64,000 nt of DNA, taken from the NCBI RefSeq assembly GCF_001625305.1, contig NW_017804032.1, positions 2,634,446-2,698,445 on the forward strand, written 5' to 3'. Under the pieces are notes generated by a model. The model was not told the origin of the DNA. It saw only the letters and a program-made list of their open reading frames with translations, and searched no databases. Position 1 is the stretch's first letter. Each line of letters begins with the position of its first letter. The DNA comes from Branchiostoma belcheri. Its lineage: Eukaryota; Chordata; Leptocardii; Amphioxiformes; Branchiostomatidae. Below are positions 1 through 9,299 of the stretch, piece after piece. Made by a program: the position numbers and the translations under genes.

Positions 1-170
1 TGCAGTGCTGGGGCCGATCAGTAGGGGGCTCTGAACACCAAACACGAATCATCACAGATGAGGAAAGTAATAATTTTGCGTCCGGGCTGCTTCCTTAACT
101 GCCTTTATGTACGTATATATGGTGTTTTGGTTTTCTGCTACATGAGTAATAAATGTTAACTGCCTCTTAC

Positions 171-1444
171 CTAGCAGATCGTTCTGAGGCAGCCAGCTCA
201 TCAGCCTGGTGTTGTTGCCCAGCCCGGCCGGCTTCTCTCCCGTGTACCGCCACACCACCTTCTGCCGGAGTCGGGCCAAGGCTGAGGCAAAGATTTCTGC
301 CTTCTCCGGTGACATCGTTCGATACATGGATCCAAAACTAACAACGATCACTCCTTCATCTACAGACTTTTGGACAAAGGCTTCCAATTCCTGAAATTAA
401 AAAAAATTAACCATCAACTGCTGCAATAGAAGATCAATTTGAAGAACGTTTTAAATTGCATTTTGTCCCAACTATAACTAAAACCCAGCAATATCCAACA
501 TACTGTGTTATTCAACTTGTAATATCAACAGGATATTTCGTTGTCTGCTCATATAACGTTTGATATGATGGGCCCACCTTTGGAAGAGATGCAACCGCTC
601 GGACATTCAAGCCACCAATTTGCACCATGTTGGGCATAGAAGGACGGGGCAAGTCTAAGATAGTATCGGTTCTATGTAGCCACAAGTCCGTACGTGACGC
701 CACACTCTGGATAGTGTCTTTCTCGCCTATGCATTTACGGACTAATTCGCCGTATGTCTTACTCGCAAGCAAATTTGTCACCATGGGTGTGAGAGTAGTC
801 AACAGGACGTTCTGTACCCGCTGTACGAAAGCCATTTGGTCGGTAAAATCCGAAGCAAAATGTGGCACGTAAGATGGAGGCAGCGGTACACCTGTAGCCT
901 TGTGGCCTAGAAAGAAAGGATCTCCACGCAAGATGGCGATCAGAGGATGATCAAGAATGGCTGCAACTATTGCGCCACACGGGAAGATGGGGTCAAAAAT
1001 TACAACATCGTATCGGGATGCCTTCAGTCGGTTTACGAGGTCCCTGTCCCCCAGCAGCAAATCGCAGTGTTTTGTAATGTCCTTCGTACATGAGACTGAT
1101 AGTCTAATAAAGCACTCGTTCATAGACATTGTTTCCGCCACTGAAAAGTACCTCTCTTGAACTTTCTTCAGTCGTGCCCTGGTTCCTCGGTCTTCGAATG
1201 TTTCGTAATGAAAATCCGGCCTCTCTGTCTGTCGTTTCTTTACGATGCCCACCGGAACAATTACTGTGACGACGTGCCCCTTCATCGCCAAAGCCTGTCC
1301 GATTTTCGCAAGGCCGAACCAGTGGCTATCAAAGAATGGCATTGGCACCAGTAAAACGTTTCCTCCACTACATACGTGGCCTGAGAGACCTATTGCAACC
1401 ATTAGAATTAGGAAAGAACATCGACGCTTTGATTCAGTGGACAT
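171..1444 (-). CDS. UDP-glucuronosyltransferase, 5' two coding exons (partial)
   Basis: Family 1 glycosyltransferase that conjugates UDP-sugars to small lipophilic molecules in the ER lumen. Coding exons are 1444..578 (867 nt, phase 0) and 390..171 (220 nt), joined by a GT-AG intron; the splice gives ...SLPK|ELEAFVQ..., as in vertebrate UGTs. The ATG at 1444 is preferred over an upstream in-frame ATG at 1498 because it places a clean signal peptide (hydrophobic residues 11-22) at the N-terminus. Residues 39-42 are DSHW, holding the family's catalytic-type His, and FDPIFPCG is the usual mid-domain Asp motif. Exon 2 holds VSFGSM, VWRYTG and SWLPQNDLL, which lead into the UDP-sugar signature. 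That signature, the C-terminal membrane anchor and the rest of the gene lie beyond the left edge. Subfamily cannot be set from this part. Confidence 0.93.
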
Positions 1445-1671
1445 GTTGTCGCGTTTGTGATTTACATGTGTATCCCTGACATTTGAACCTACCTGCATAA
1501 CTCGCTCAACAACATGATCAGTTTACGTCTCGATGGCTGCTATAACAATATGGCTCGCTAGGCGGGGCTATTAAGAGAATATGAAGGCTGGCTTCACTCA
1601 CTCACTCAATCCCTCACTCACTTACATTCATCGCAAATGCCGATTAAGTCTGCTAGATCATCTAATATGAA

Positions 1672-1912
1672 AAAAGAGTTCGATGATCTCATATATACCT
1701 TCGCCAGATTATGTTAAGATTTGCAACTGACAAATATTTAATTTTAATGTTTCTCATTGATTATGCAAATGAAATGCTCGTTTGCATTAATTATATCACT
1801 TGATCATATCCATAGCCTTGATTTGAGAATTTTAAACAAATAATCTTATATTAACTTACTATTAAACAAACATAAACTTCTTGCAGAGGTAACAAATAAA
1901 ACTGTTTACGAC
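1672..1912. repeat. Deleted member of the ~0.9-kb AT-rich repeat family
   Basis: The left part (GAGTT...GATCTCAT...ACCTTCGCCA) and right part (CATAAACTTCTTG...AGGTAA) match the two ends of the larger repeat seen whole at 14955-16318 and 26732-27646. About 650 bp of the middle is absent. A related fragment lies in intron 1 of copy A (about 3040-3215) and in the matching place in copy B (about 43130-43300). Confidence 0.55.
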
Positions 1913-2024
1913 AAAGTCAAGATATGCAGTCTAAAATTTCTTACAGCATGTATGCTTTATGACTTCAACGATTCGGTACACGAACGAGTTGGCTGAGAAC
2001 CCGAAAGCCCTTTGTTATTCACCA
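1912..2024 (+). pseudogene. Orphan fragment: intron 1 end plus start of exon 2 of the fucosyltransferase-like gene
   Basis: This stretch aligns with 3218-3335 of copy A: the same run GATATGCAGTCTAAAATTTC is followed by the start of exon 2 (TACACGAACGAGTTGG). The exon part spans about 1969-2024, then homology stops. The splice acceptor AG of copy A is AA here, so the fragment could not be spliced as in copy A. It lies upstream of copy A exon 1, so it is a leftover of a further gene copy or a local rearrangement. Confidence 0.7.
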
Positions 2025-2075
2025 GTAGTAGAGTTTGAATTTCTTAAATGCGTATCCAACCAAATTCTTACATGT

Positions 2076-2302
2076 CCTAATTTGCATTATCTTGTCTTGT
2101 CTTGACTTGCCTGACTTTTGTTTCATTTTCGACGTCCAAAAAATTTGTCTTCACTTTATTTGCATATCAATCAATAGTTTGTGCTTATAAACCTGCATTT
2201 CCCCTCTGGTCTCTCAGTCACTGACGAAAGCTAGTGGATACTAGCTGAAACGTCTGACGTTTTCAAAATCATATCCAGTTGCTTGAGTAACTGTTTTTTT
2301 TG
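2076..2302 (+). mobile_element. Penelope-like element, 3' terminal (pLTR-type) fragment
   Basis: About 225 bp match the noncoding end of the longer element at 35674-36160, where the same sequence follows an ORF with a GIY-YIG-type C-terminus. The shared part runs from TAATTTGCAT to GAGTAACTGTTTTTT and includes a hammerhead ribozyme motif, which is typical of Penelope-like elements. No coding part remains here. Confidence 0.65.
2217..2258 (+). ncRNA. Hammerhead ribozyme motif, type I with minimal stem III
   Basis: The parts occur in order. Stem I strand GTCA (2217-2220) is followed by core CTGACGA (fits CUGANGA), then stem II AGCTAGT/ACTAGCT with loop GGAT and one unpaired A before it. Core GAAA (2247-2250) follows, then CG, then UC before the cleavage position at 2254/2255, then stem I partner TGAC (2255-2258). 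Stem III is at most two base pairs, as in hammerheads of Penelope-like elements, which are thought to act as dimers. Activity is not shown. Confidence 0.7.
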
Positions 2303-4345
2303 GCGTCTTCCATGTTTGTCCCAAATAAGTGTCTGTACATTGCTTGTAAGTAGTTGGACCGGTGTATTGTGGGTCAGTTACCAGTAGTCGGTCCTCTGCA
2401 ATGCACCAGAATGGCGGACCTGCGTAAGGCTCATCATAGTCTGCCGTCCAAAATGCTGTTGAAACGTCGCTGGCTGTTATCACTCTTGATGATACTTCTG
2501 TTGAGTGTGGGATGCTTCCAATACACCGGTTACGTTTCTAAATTTTTCAAAGGTGAGAAGTTGTTTTTAAAATAAATATCTACAAGTGAACAATCTGCTT
2601 CTGGCCATAGTCTTGGTTGTAGTCTACACAGAGCGATGTAGTTTATACCTATGCCACACGGAGGTAACCTCCTTGGCCACAGACTGTTCTATGATCTATA
2701 CCTGTATTCACAAAAATATATACGGGATGTATGTGTGTTTCTTTGTTGTAACTTTATAATATATCATGTTGCAAATACAAAGTAAGCTATGTCATTTGCT
2801 ATGTTGAGAATAAAGTTGCTAAAATACCAAGACGAAGATTTAAACTATCATTTACATGATCAATATAAAGAAGATCTTTCTTGCACGACAATTGCACATG
2901 GTACAATGTATGGCAAAGTACAAATATGTGTTGAATAAGACCTAATGTAGAACAAAACCTAACATGACCTATACGTAACAACAACAACAATGAAACTATC
3001 AATGATTAATTTGTCCATTATCCATTTATGTAAACAAATGTCAAGCTATAGCTCCAGAACAAGCCGCTTCTAGCTAACGCCACTTCTAGCTAACGCCATT
3101 TCTTTCCGAGCACAAGAGCTATCTATACCATGAGCTATCGTGCTAAGCCCCCCCCCCCCCCCCCAACCACACGCTACCCAAACATAACCTTCTAGCAGAG
3201 GTAACAAACAAACTCTTTACAACAAAGTCATGATATGCAGTCTAAAATTTCTTACATCGTGTATGCTTTATAATTTCAGCAATCCGGTACACGAACGAGT
3301 TGGTTGAGAACCCGAAACCCGTTGTCATTCACCACAACCGCCAAGGGAGGGACGAGAGCGTGGCCTGCGTCATAGAAACTTCTCTCACAGAAAGTTGCCA
3401 TGGATTGGGCTTCGCTTCTCTCGTTTTGCAGGCGATAGACGACATTACAACGTGTCTTGTAAGGGTGTCCTACATTATTAACGCACACACACACAAACAC
3501 AGAGAGAGGGAGAGAATGAGACAGAGAGAGAAATAGAGGGAGAGAGCTTCCTAGTACATGGTTGGAATCACCCATCATCAAAATATAAGGAAAATTGGAT
3601 GGAAACATGATCACGTAGATATAGAACAAAAACGCATTCAAACTTTCTTTGAGTTGAAAATGCACGACTTCGATCGCAATAAAATGAACGTCTTTATCAC
3701 CATAGAACTATTATTACGACTCTATGATTGTATTTATGCTAGATTATACCTTTTCTTTTATCATATCATGTATGTTTTGTGCAGGGAGCTTTGAAAACCG
3801 CCAACATAGCGACATGCTTACACTGGATAAATGAATAAAATGAAATGAAAATGAAACTGATAGGAAAATAACACTTGTCTCTTACCTCCAGGCCCGTGGA
3901 TTCGTCCCAATAGTCATGTGGACAGAGTGTGACTACTGTGGGCCGCCTGGAAATGGACAGAACTATTGGACCTGGTACTTTGAAGGTAAATCTTCTGGCT
4001 AAGTAAGTTGACATGATAGTAAACAAATCATGAGGGTCCAGCATTTGCTTGCATAATGTTACTACATGTACCTTCGTCAGTATTGGGGTGTGGTGCTATA
4101 TTTGGTAGGTAAGATGAAGTTTGGAAAAAGGAAGGTCAATGTCAATGACAAACATGACTATAATCAGTATAATTGATGAACGCTGACGTTTGTGTGTGTG
4201 TGTTTTTTTACTTTGCTGACTCGTCGTACAGGGATGAATGAAGATATAGTACAGCAAGCGAAGACTCGGGTGTGTATGGCGCCCTCAAGGTTTCCTTTCA
4301 GCGGTCCTTCGGTAGGTGTATTTATCTTCAAATTCATCTAATAAT

Positions 4346-5093
4346 TATGGCTTCACCACAAAGTGGTGAAGACATATTGTGTTCCCTCATGTTTCTTCTT
4401 CTTCTCTTGCCATTTCTTTAAATGGATTCATCTCTGCCATTTTCCGGCCAAATAACACGAAATTTGGCATGAAGGTAGAGTGGGCAAATACCCTGACGGT
4501 TTTTTTTTTTTTCATTTTTTTGAAAAATTGTTTTATTTGGGTTTTTTTGGCCATTTTCAGGCAAAAAATATACATTTTGAGATCTGGTTCCCAGGTACTA
4601 AAACCAAATGACCTGAAATTTGGTATGGGGATACCTTGGACATATGTCTACAAAAAATCATTCAAGCTATTGACATACACCACTTTAAAATTGGGAAAAA
4701 TTAAGGCTTTTTGGTCTATTTTTGGACCCAAAATGTACATTTTTGGCTCCTGTGCCCTAATATTAAATCTGAATGACCTGAAATTCGGTATGGGGATACC
4801 TTGGACACGTGTCCAAAGAATGCCATTCACGCTTTTGACATATATCACTTTAAAATTGTGTAAAATAGGGCTTTTTGGCTATTTTCGGACCAAAAATGTA
4901 CATTTTTGGCTCCTGTGCCCTAATATTAAATCCGAATGACCTGAAATTTGGTATGGGAATACCTTGGACACATGTCCAAAGAATGTCATTCACGATTTTG
5001 ACATACACCACTTTAAAGTTATAGTAAAATAGGGCTTTTTTGGCTATTTCCGGCATTGGAAGGTTCCATTTCTGCATGGGGGTGTAGACTATT
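4346..5093 (+). mobile_element. Helitron/Helentron-like nonautonomous element E1 (HINE type)
   Basis: The element begins TATGGCTTCACC after a host T. It has a 9-bp hairpin near its 5' end (CTTCACCAC, loop AAA, GTGGTGAAG), a TTC-rich tract, and three core repeats spaced about 165 bp (each with ATGACCTGAAATTYGGTATG at about 4610, 4773 and 4937). It is cut by an assembly gap. The left flank matches intron 4 of copy B up to the insertion point. The long open frames on both strands are a by-product of the repeats and are not called as genes. Confidence 0.7.
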
Positions 5094-5113
5094 NNNNNNN
5101 NNNNNNNNNNNNN
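5094..5113. other. Assembly gap (20 N)
   Basis: Twenty N bases of placeholder length interrupt element E1 just after GGGTGTAGACTATT. The true size of the missing piece is unknown. Confidence 0.99.
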
Positions 5114-6101
5114 GCACGCAGACACGCCGTAGAGCATTAAGTCCATGTAAAACTTTTCCTACGTGCGGTCTGCGGATTCACCACCCGTGCGTGCGAGTAC
5201 GAGCGACGCGCGGAAGAAGCATGTGTGAGTACGGCCTCCTTACGGTAAAGTTGCAATCGCACATAGATCGTACGTTGTAAGCACGTACAACTTAGTTATC
5301 ACTTGCGCAACGTACGATGCCAGACTTGGCGTGCAGAGTATGGCATCATTTTTGTGTCAAAAATACAGACGTTAAAAACGTCACGTTTGGGGTCAATACG
5401 TCACGTTGGTCAATACGTTACGTATGCTAGGTGAACGTTCACGTATGACATAACGTGTGGATACGTTACGTACGTATGGTTCTGAAATTTCCGTGTCAAA
5501 ATTACGGACGTAAAAAACGTCACGTTTTTAAGTCAATACGTCACGTACGTTTTATCTATATGTTAACGTAACGTTGGTTATGTTAACGTAACGCTGGTTA
5601 TGTCTACGTAACGCAGGTCATCTTACGTTAACGTAGGTTATGTTATGGTAACGTAACGTAGGTTATGTTATGTTAACGTAACGTAGGTTATGTTATGTTA
5701 ACGTAACTTAGGTTATGTTATGGTAACGTAACGTAGGTTATGTTATGTTAACGTAACGTAGGTTACATTACGTTATGATATGTTAACGCAAAGTATAAAC
5801 ATCACGTACGTACGTAACATTATGTTAGATATGTTCCGTTACGTATAATATGTTCCGACGTCACATAGACACCTAAGAGTGTATGTGCTGTTCGCTAAAT
5901 TTTTGGTAACAAATCAATCACCCCTATCCATTGCTTATGGTTCCGTCCATTTCAACAGTCAGGCAGACGTGTTCTTCTGACGTCATCAATTCGTGTTGTG
6001 TGGTTTGGAAGGAATGTAAAGGCCGCATAACACAGTATTAATGGGCGACTCCAGGATACCAAGTAGTACGGACAAAATAAACTTAACAATAGATCTATAG
6101 T
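5114..6101. repeat. ACGT-rich block with ~24-27-bp tandem repeats
   Basis: From about 5340 to 5870 the tetramer ACGT recurs very densely (ACGTCACGT, TACGTACGT and similar). Between about 5560 and 5790 there are irregular tandem units of the type GTAACGTAGGTTATGTTATG. The 3' part (5870-6101) is single-copy in this window. No gene was recognised. The block lies between two Helitron-like elements and has no match in intron 4 of the other gene copies. Confidence 0.7.
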
Positions 6102-7898
6102 TATGGCTTCACCACAAAGTGGTGAAGACATATTGTGTTCCCTCATTATGGCTTCACCACAAAGTGGTGAAGACATATTGTGTTCCCTCATGTTTCTTCT
6201 CCTTCTCCTTCTCCTCCTGCCAAACAGTCAAAGGGATTCAACTCAGCCATTTTTCAGCCAAATGACCTGAAATTTGGCATGGACGTAGAGTGGGCCAATA
6301 CCCCGACGCGTTTTTTTCATTTTTTTGAAAAATTGTTTTATTGGGTTTTTGGCCATTTCAGGCAAAAATATACGTTTTGGGATCTGGAGCCCTGGTACTA
6401 AACCAAATGACCTGAAATTTGGTATGGGGATACGTTGGACATATGTCTGCAAAACCTAATTCAAGCTTTCTACATACACCACTTTAAAATTGTGAAAAAT
6501 AGGGCTTTTTGGCTATTTTTGGACCATAAATGTACATTTTTTGGCTCCTGTGCCCTAATATTAAATCCGAATGACCTGAAATTCGGTATGGGGATACCTT
6601 GGACACATGTCCAAAGAATGTCAGTCACGCTTTTGACATATACCACTTTAAAATTGGAAAAAAAAGGCTTTTTGGCTATTTTCGGACCAAAAATGTACAT
6701 TTTTGGCTCCTGTGCCCTAATATTAAATCTGAATCACCTGAAATTCGGTATGGGGATACCTTGGACACATGTCCAAAGAATACCATTCACGCTTTGACAT
6801 ATACCACTTTAAAATTGTGTAAAATAGGGCTTTTTGGCTACATTTTTGGCTCCTGTGCCCTAATATTAAATCCGAATGACCTGAAATTTGGTATGGGGAT
6901 ACCTTGGACACATGTCCAAAGAATGTCATTCACGATTTTGACATAACACCGCTTTAAAGTTATGTAGAATAGGGCTTTTTGGCTATTTCCGGCATTGGAA
7001 GGTTCCATTGCTGCATGGGGGTGTAGACTATTGGCAGCCATCGTAGGATAGATCCATTTTCGGTATGGGGGATGTGTTGAAGCCATCTGCTGCATTTGCT
7101 CTCAAGCAAATGTCGGCCTTTCTAGTGTTTCTTCTTCTTCTTCTTCTCCTGCCATTTCTTTAAATGGATTCATCTCTGCCATTTTCCGGCCAAATAACAC
7201 GAAATTTGGCATGAAGGTAGAGTGGGCAAATACCCCGACGCGTTTTTTTCATTTTTTTGAAAAATTGTTTTATTTGGGTTTTTTGGCCATTTTCAGGCAA
7301 AAAATATACATTTTGAGATCTGGTTCTCAGGCACTAAAACCAAATGACCTGAAATTTGGTATGGGGATACCTTGGACATATGTCTACAAAAACTCATTCA
7401 AGCTATTGACATACACCACTTCAAAATTGGGAAAAATAAGGCTTTTTGGCTATTTTCGGACCCAAAATGTACATTTTTGGCTCCTGTGCCCTAATATTAA
7501 ATCTGAATGACCTGAAATTCGGTATGGGGATACCTTGGACACGTGTCCAAAGAATGCCATTCACGCTTTTGACATATATCACTTTAAAATTGTGTAAAAT
7601 AGGGCTTTTTTGCTATTTTCGGCTCCTGTGCCCTAATATTAAATCCGAATGACCTGAAATTTGGTATGGGAATACCTTGGACACATGTCCAAAGAATATC
7701 ATTCACGATTTTGACATACACCACTTTAAAGTTATGTAAAATAGGGCTTTTTGGCTATTTCCGGCATTGGAAGGTTCCATTTCTGCATGGGGGTGTAGAC
7801 TATTGGCAGCCATCGTAGGATGGATCCATTTTCGGTATGGGGGATAGGGTGAAGCCATCTGCTGCATTTGCTCTCAAGCAAATGTCGGCCTTTCTAGT
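6102..7898 (+). mobile_element. Helitron-like element E3, interrupted by E2
   Basis: The 5' terminal 45 bp (6102-6146, with the hairpin) and the rest (7127-7898) form one element of about 0.82 kb, split by a second copy inserted after CCCTCAT. The body has core repeats at about 7341, 7505 and 7647. The 3' end has a 7-bp hairpin (CATTTGC, loop TCTCAA, GCAAATG) followed by TCGGCCTTTCTAGT, which fits a Helitron CTRRT terminus. The right flank TCATAATTAACTTG resumes intron 4 exactly where the left flank of E1 stopped, by comparison with copy B. Confidence 0.72.
6147..7126 (+). mobile_element. Helitron-like element E2, nested in E3
   Basis: This is a complete member of about 980 bp with the 5' hairpin (TATGGCTTCACCAC...), the 3' hairpin and the CTAGT end. 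It has four core repeats (about 6404, 6570, 6733 and 6878). Outer-element sequence continues on both sides (CCCTCAT before, GTTTCTTCTT after), so it is a clean nested insertion between T and G. Confidence 0.75.
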
Positions 7899-8047
7899 TC
7901 ATAATTAACTTGATATTATCCGCATGAGCAGTTGGTTGTAAGTTGCATGAACTTTTTTGGAAATGACAGTTCAAATTTGTTTCATGATGACGTCTATACA
8001 GATGAACTATCAAGTTTTGACTTTTTGTTGCTGTTGACTCCCATCAG

Positions 8048-8180
8048 CTTTACATGACTCGAACAGGAGCGATTGGTGAATTGGTGGACTTCCGGTTTGC
8101 CAACTTGGAAAACAAGGCGACGGAATACTACCAACCAATTACAGCAGAGATCCGGGCTCTTGTCAATCACGTCATATCAG
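8048..8180 (+). other. Exon 5 of copy A, last retained coding exon
   Basis: The exon has an acceptor after CCATCAG and a donor GTAGAC, and encodes YMTRTGAIGELVDF...ITAEIRALVNHVIS. It has the full 133 nt of copies C and D. It is listed separately because it sits 3.7 kb from exon 4 and only 21 bp before the element that accompanies the loss of the 3' exons. Confidence 0.85.
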
Positions 8181-8201
8181 GTAGACACAACCGCATTTTA
8201 T

Positions 8202-8988
8202 TATGGCTTCACCACAAAGTGGTGAAGACATATTGTGTTCCCTCATGTTTCTTCTTCTTCTCCTGCCATTTCTTTAAATGGATTCATCTCTGCCATTTTC
8301 CGGCCAAATAACACGAAATTTGGCATGAAGGTAGAGTGGGCAAATACCCCGACGCGTTTTTTTCATTTTTTTGAAAAATTGTTTTATTTGGGTTTTTTGC
8401 CCATTTTCAGGCAAAAAATATACATTTTGAGATCTGGTTCCCAGGTACTAAAACCAAATGACCTGAAATTTGGTATGGGGATACCTTGGACATATGTCTA
8501 CAAAAAGTCATTCAAACTTTTGACATACACCACTTTAAAATTGGAAAAAATGAGGCTTTTTGGCTATTTTCGGACCAAAAATGTACATTTTTGGCTCCTG
8601 TGCCCTAATATTAAATCCGAATGACCTGAAATTTGGTATGGGAATACCTTGGACACATGTCCAAAGAATGTCATTCACGATTTTGACATACACCACTTTA
8701 AAGTTATGTAAAATAGGGCTTTTTGGCTATTTCCGGCATTGGAAGGTTCCATTTCTGCATGGGGGTGTAGACTATTGGCAGCCATCACTGTAAAAACCGA
8801 AAGGGGCGGGCAGGTCACAACCGGGAATCGAACCCGAGTTGTCCGCTTGGCGGTCACCAACGCTAACCATTACACTAAAAGGTCGCACGACCATTTAGCA
8901 TGGTCAGTTAGCACTGTTACAGTAGGATAGATCCATTTTCGGTATGGGGGATAGGGTGAAGCCATCTGCTGCATTTGCTCTCAAGCAA
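8202..8988 (+). mobile_element. Helitron-like element E4, 3' truncated, at the deletion breakpoint of copy A
   Basis: The 5' end with its hairpin starts at 8202, with two core repeats (about 8458 and 8621). A 145-bp tRNA-like insert lies at 8787-8931. The 3' hairpin is cut at CTCTCAAGCAA and joins 3' UTR sequence (GTTTGTTGTTGTTCGCCCG) that matches the 3' flanks of copies C-E. The terminal CTAGT is missing, so the breakpoint lies inside the element's 3' hairpin. Confidence 0.72.
8787..8931 (-). mobile_element. tRNA-derived SINE-like insert inside E4
   Basis: The other elements read GGCAGCCATC-GTAGGATAG without this insert. On the minus strand it shows a B-box-like GGTTCGATTCC and an A-box-like TTAGTGTAATGGTTAGC with tRNA spacing. 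The ends carry ACTGTAA and TTACAGT as short inverted repeats. No full cloverleaf could be folded with confidence, so a tRNA-like MITE is an alternative. Confidence 0.45.
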
Positions 8989-9299
8989 GTTTGTTGTTGT
9001 TCGCCCGTCGTTCTCGAGGATGACGATGACATCACGTCAGCTTCTGTGTGTACGACTGTGGCTCACCAGTTCTATACCCGTTCTGAAGGTTTTGCCACAG
9101 GTTGTGTGAGCACACTGCATATATTTTTACATGTAACAATGTAATTACCTTAATCTAACACTAACGTAATAAGAGTTATGCACATGAAGTGATGTCTGTA
9201 AAATCATTGTATACTGTACCGAAATACCAAAGTCTGCTTGTTGATTTATCATTCAATGAAGCGTATGGATTATAAAAGTGTTGGATTAAGGTTCACTCC

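Larger units (their letters stand above)
1445..2410. other. Head-to-head intergenic region between UGT and copy A
   Basis: This 0.97-kb gap separates two divergently oriented genes and would hold both promoters. It contains a degenerate AT-rich repeat, an orphan exon fragment and a Penelope-like 3' end, described separately. About 100 bp next to copy A (2300-2410) resembles the 5' flank of copy B (43899-44005), so it is probably the inherited proximal promoter and 5' UTR of that gene family. No TATA box was convincing. Confidence 0.5.
2411..9290 (+). pseudogene. Fucosyltransferase-like gene, copy A: exons 1-5 kept, exons 6-7 lost
   Basis: Exons on the + strand are 2411..2552, 3280..3458, 3892..3985, 4232..4311 and 8048..8180, each with GT-AG sites and the same lengths and phases as in the intact copies near 44-58 kb. 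They encode the cytosolic tail and signal anchor (MADLRKAHHS..., hydrophobic core about 21-34), then GLGF, TVIW/TECDYCGPPG-type and YLTRTG-type segments. Exon 6 and the large catalytic exon 7 are absent. A Helitron-like element begins 21 bp after exon 5, and its 3' end is fused directly to the former 3' UTR (8989-9290), which still matches the 3' flanks of copies D and E. Intron 4 holds 3.5 kb of further Helitron-like DNA. The kept exons show no stop, so loss of the 3' half is the main lesion. No functional enzyme is expected. Confidence 0.85.

Noticed and set aside
52-387. A 111-codon minus-strand reading starting at TTG in UGT exon 2
   Set aside because: The TTG is an internal Leu codon; the exon begins at 390 after an acceptor and the last part reads into the intron.
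5560-5790. Tandem repeats that could be taken for a CRISPR array
   Set aside because: Units are contiguous with no unique spacers, and the genome is animal.
4379-8793. Long open frames on both strands over the core repeats (up to 186 codons)
   Set aside because: They follow the 165-bp repeat unit, occur on both strands with equal length, and differ between copies by frame-changing indels. They are a by-product of repeats with few stop triplets.
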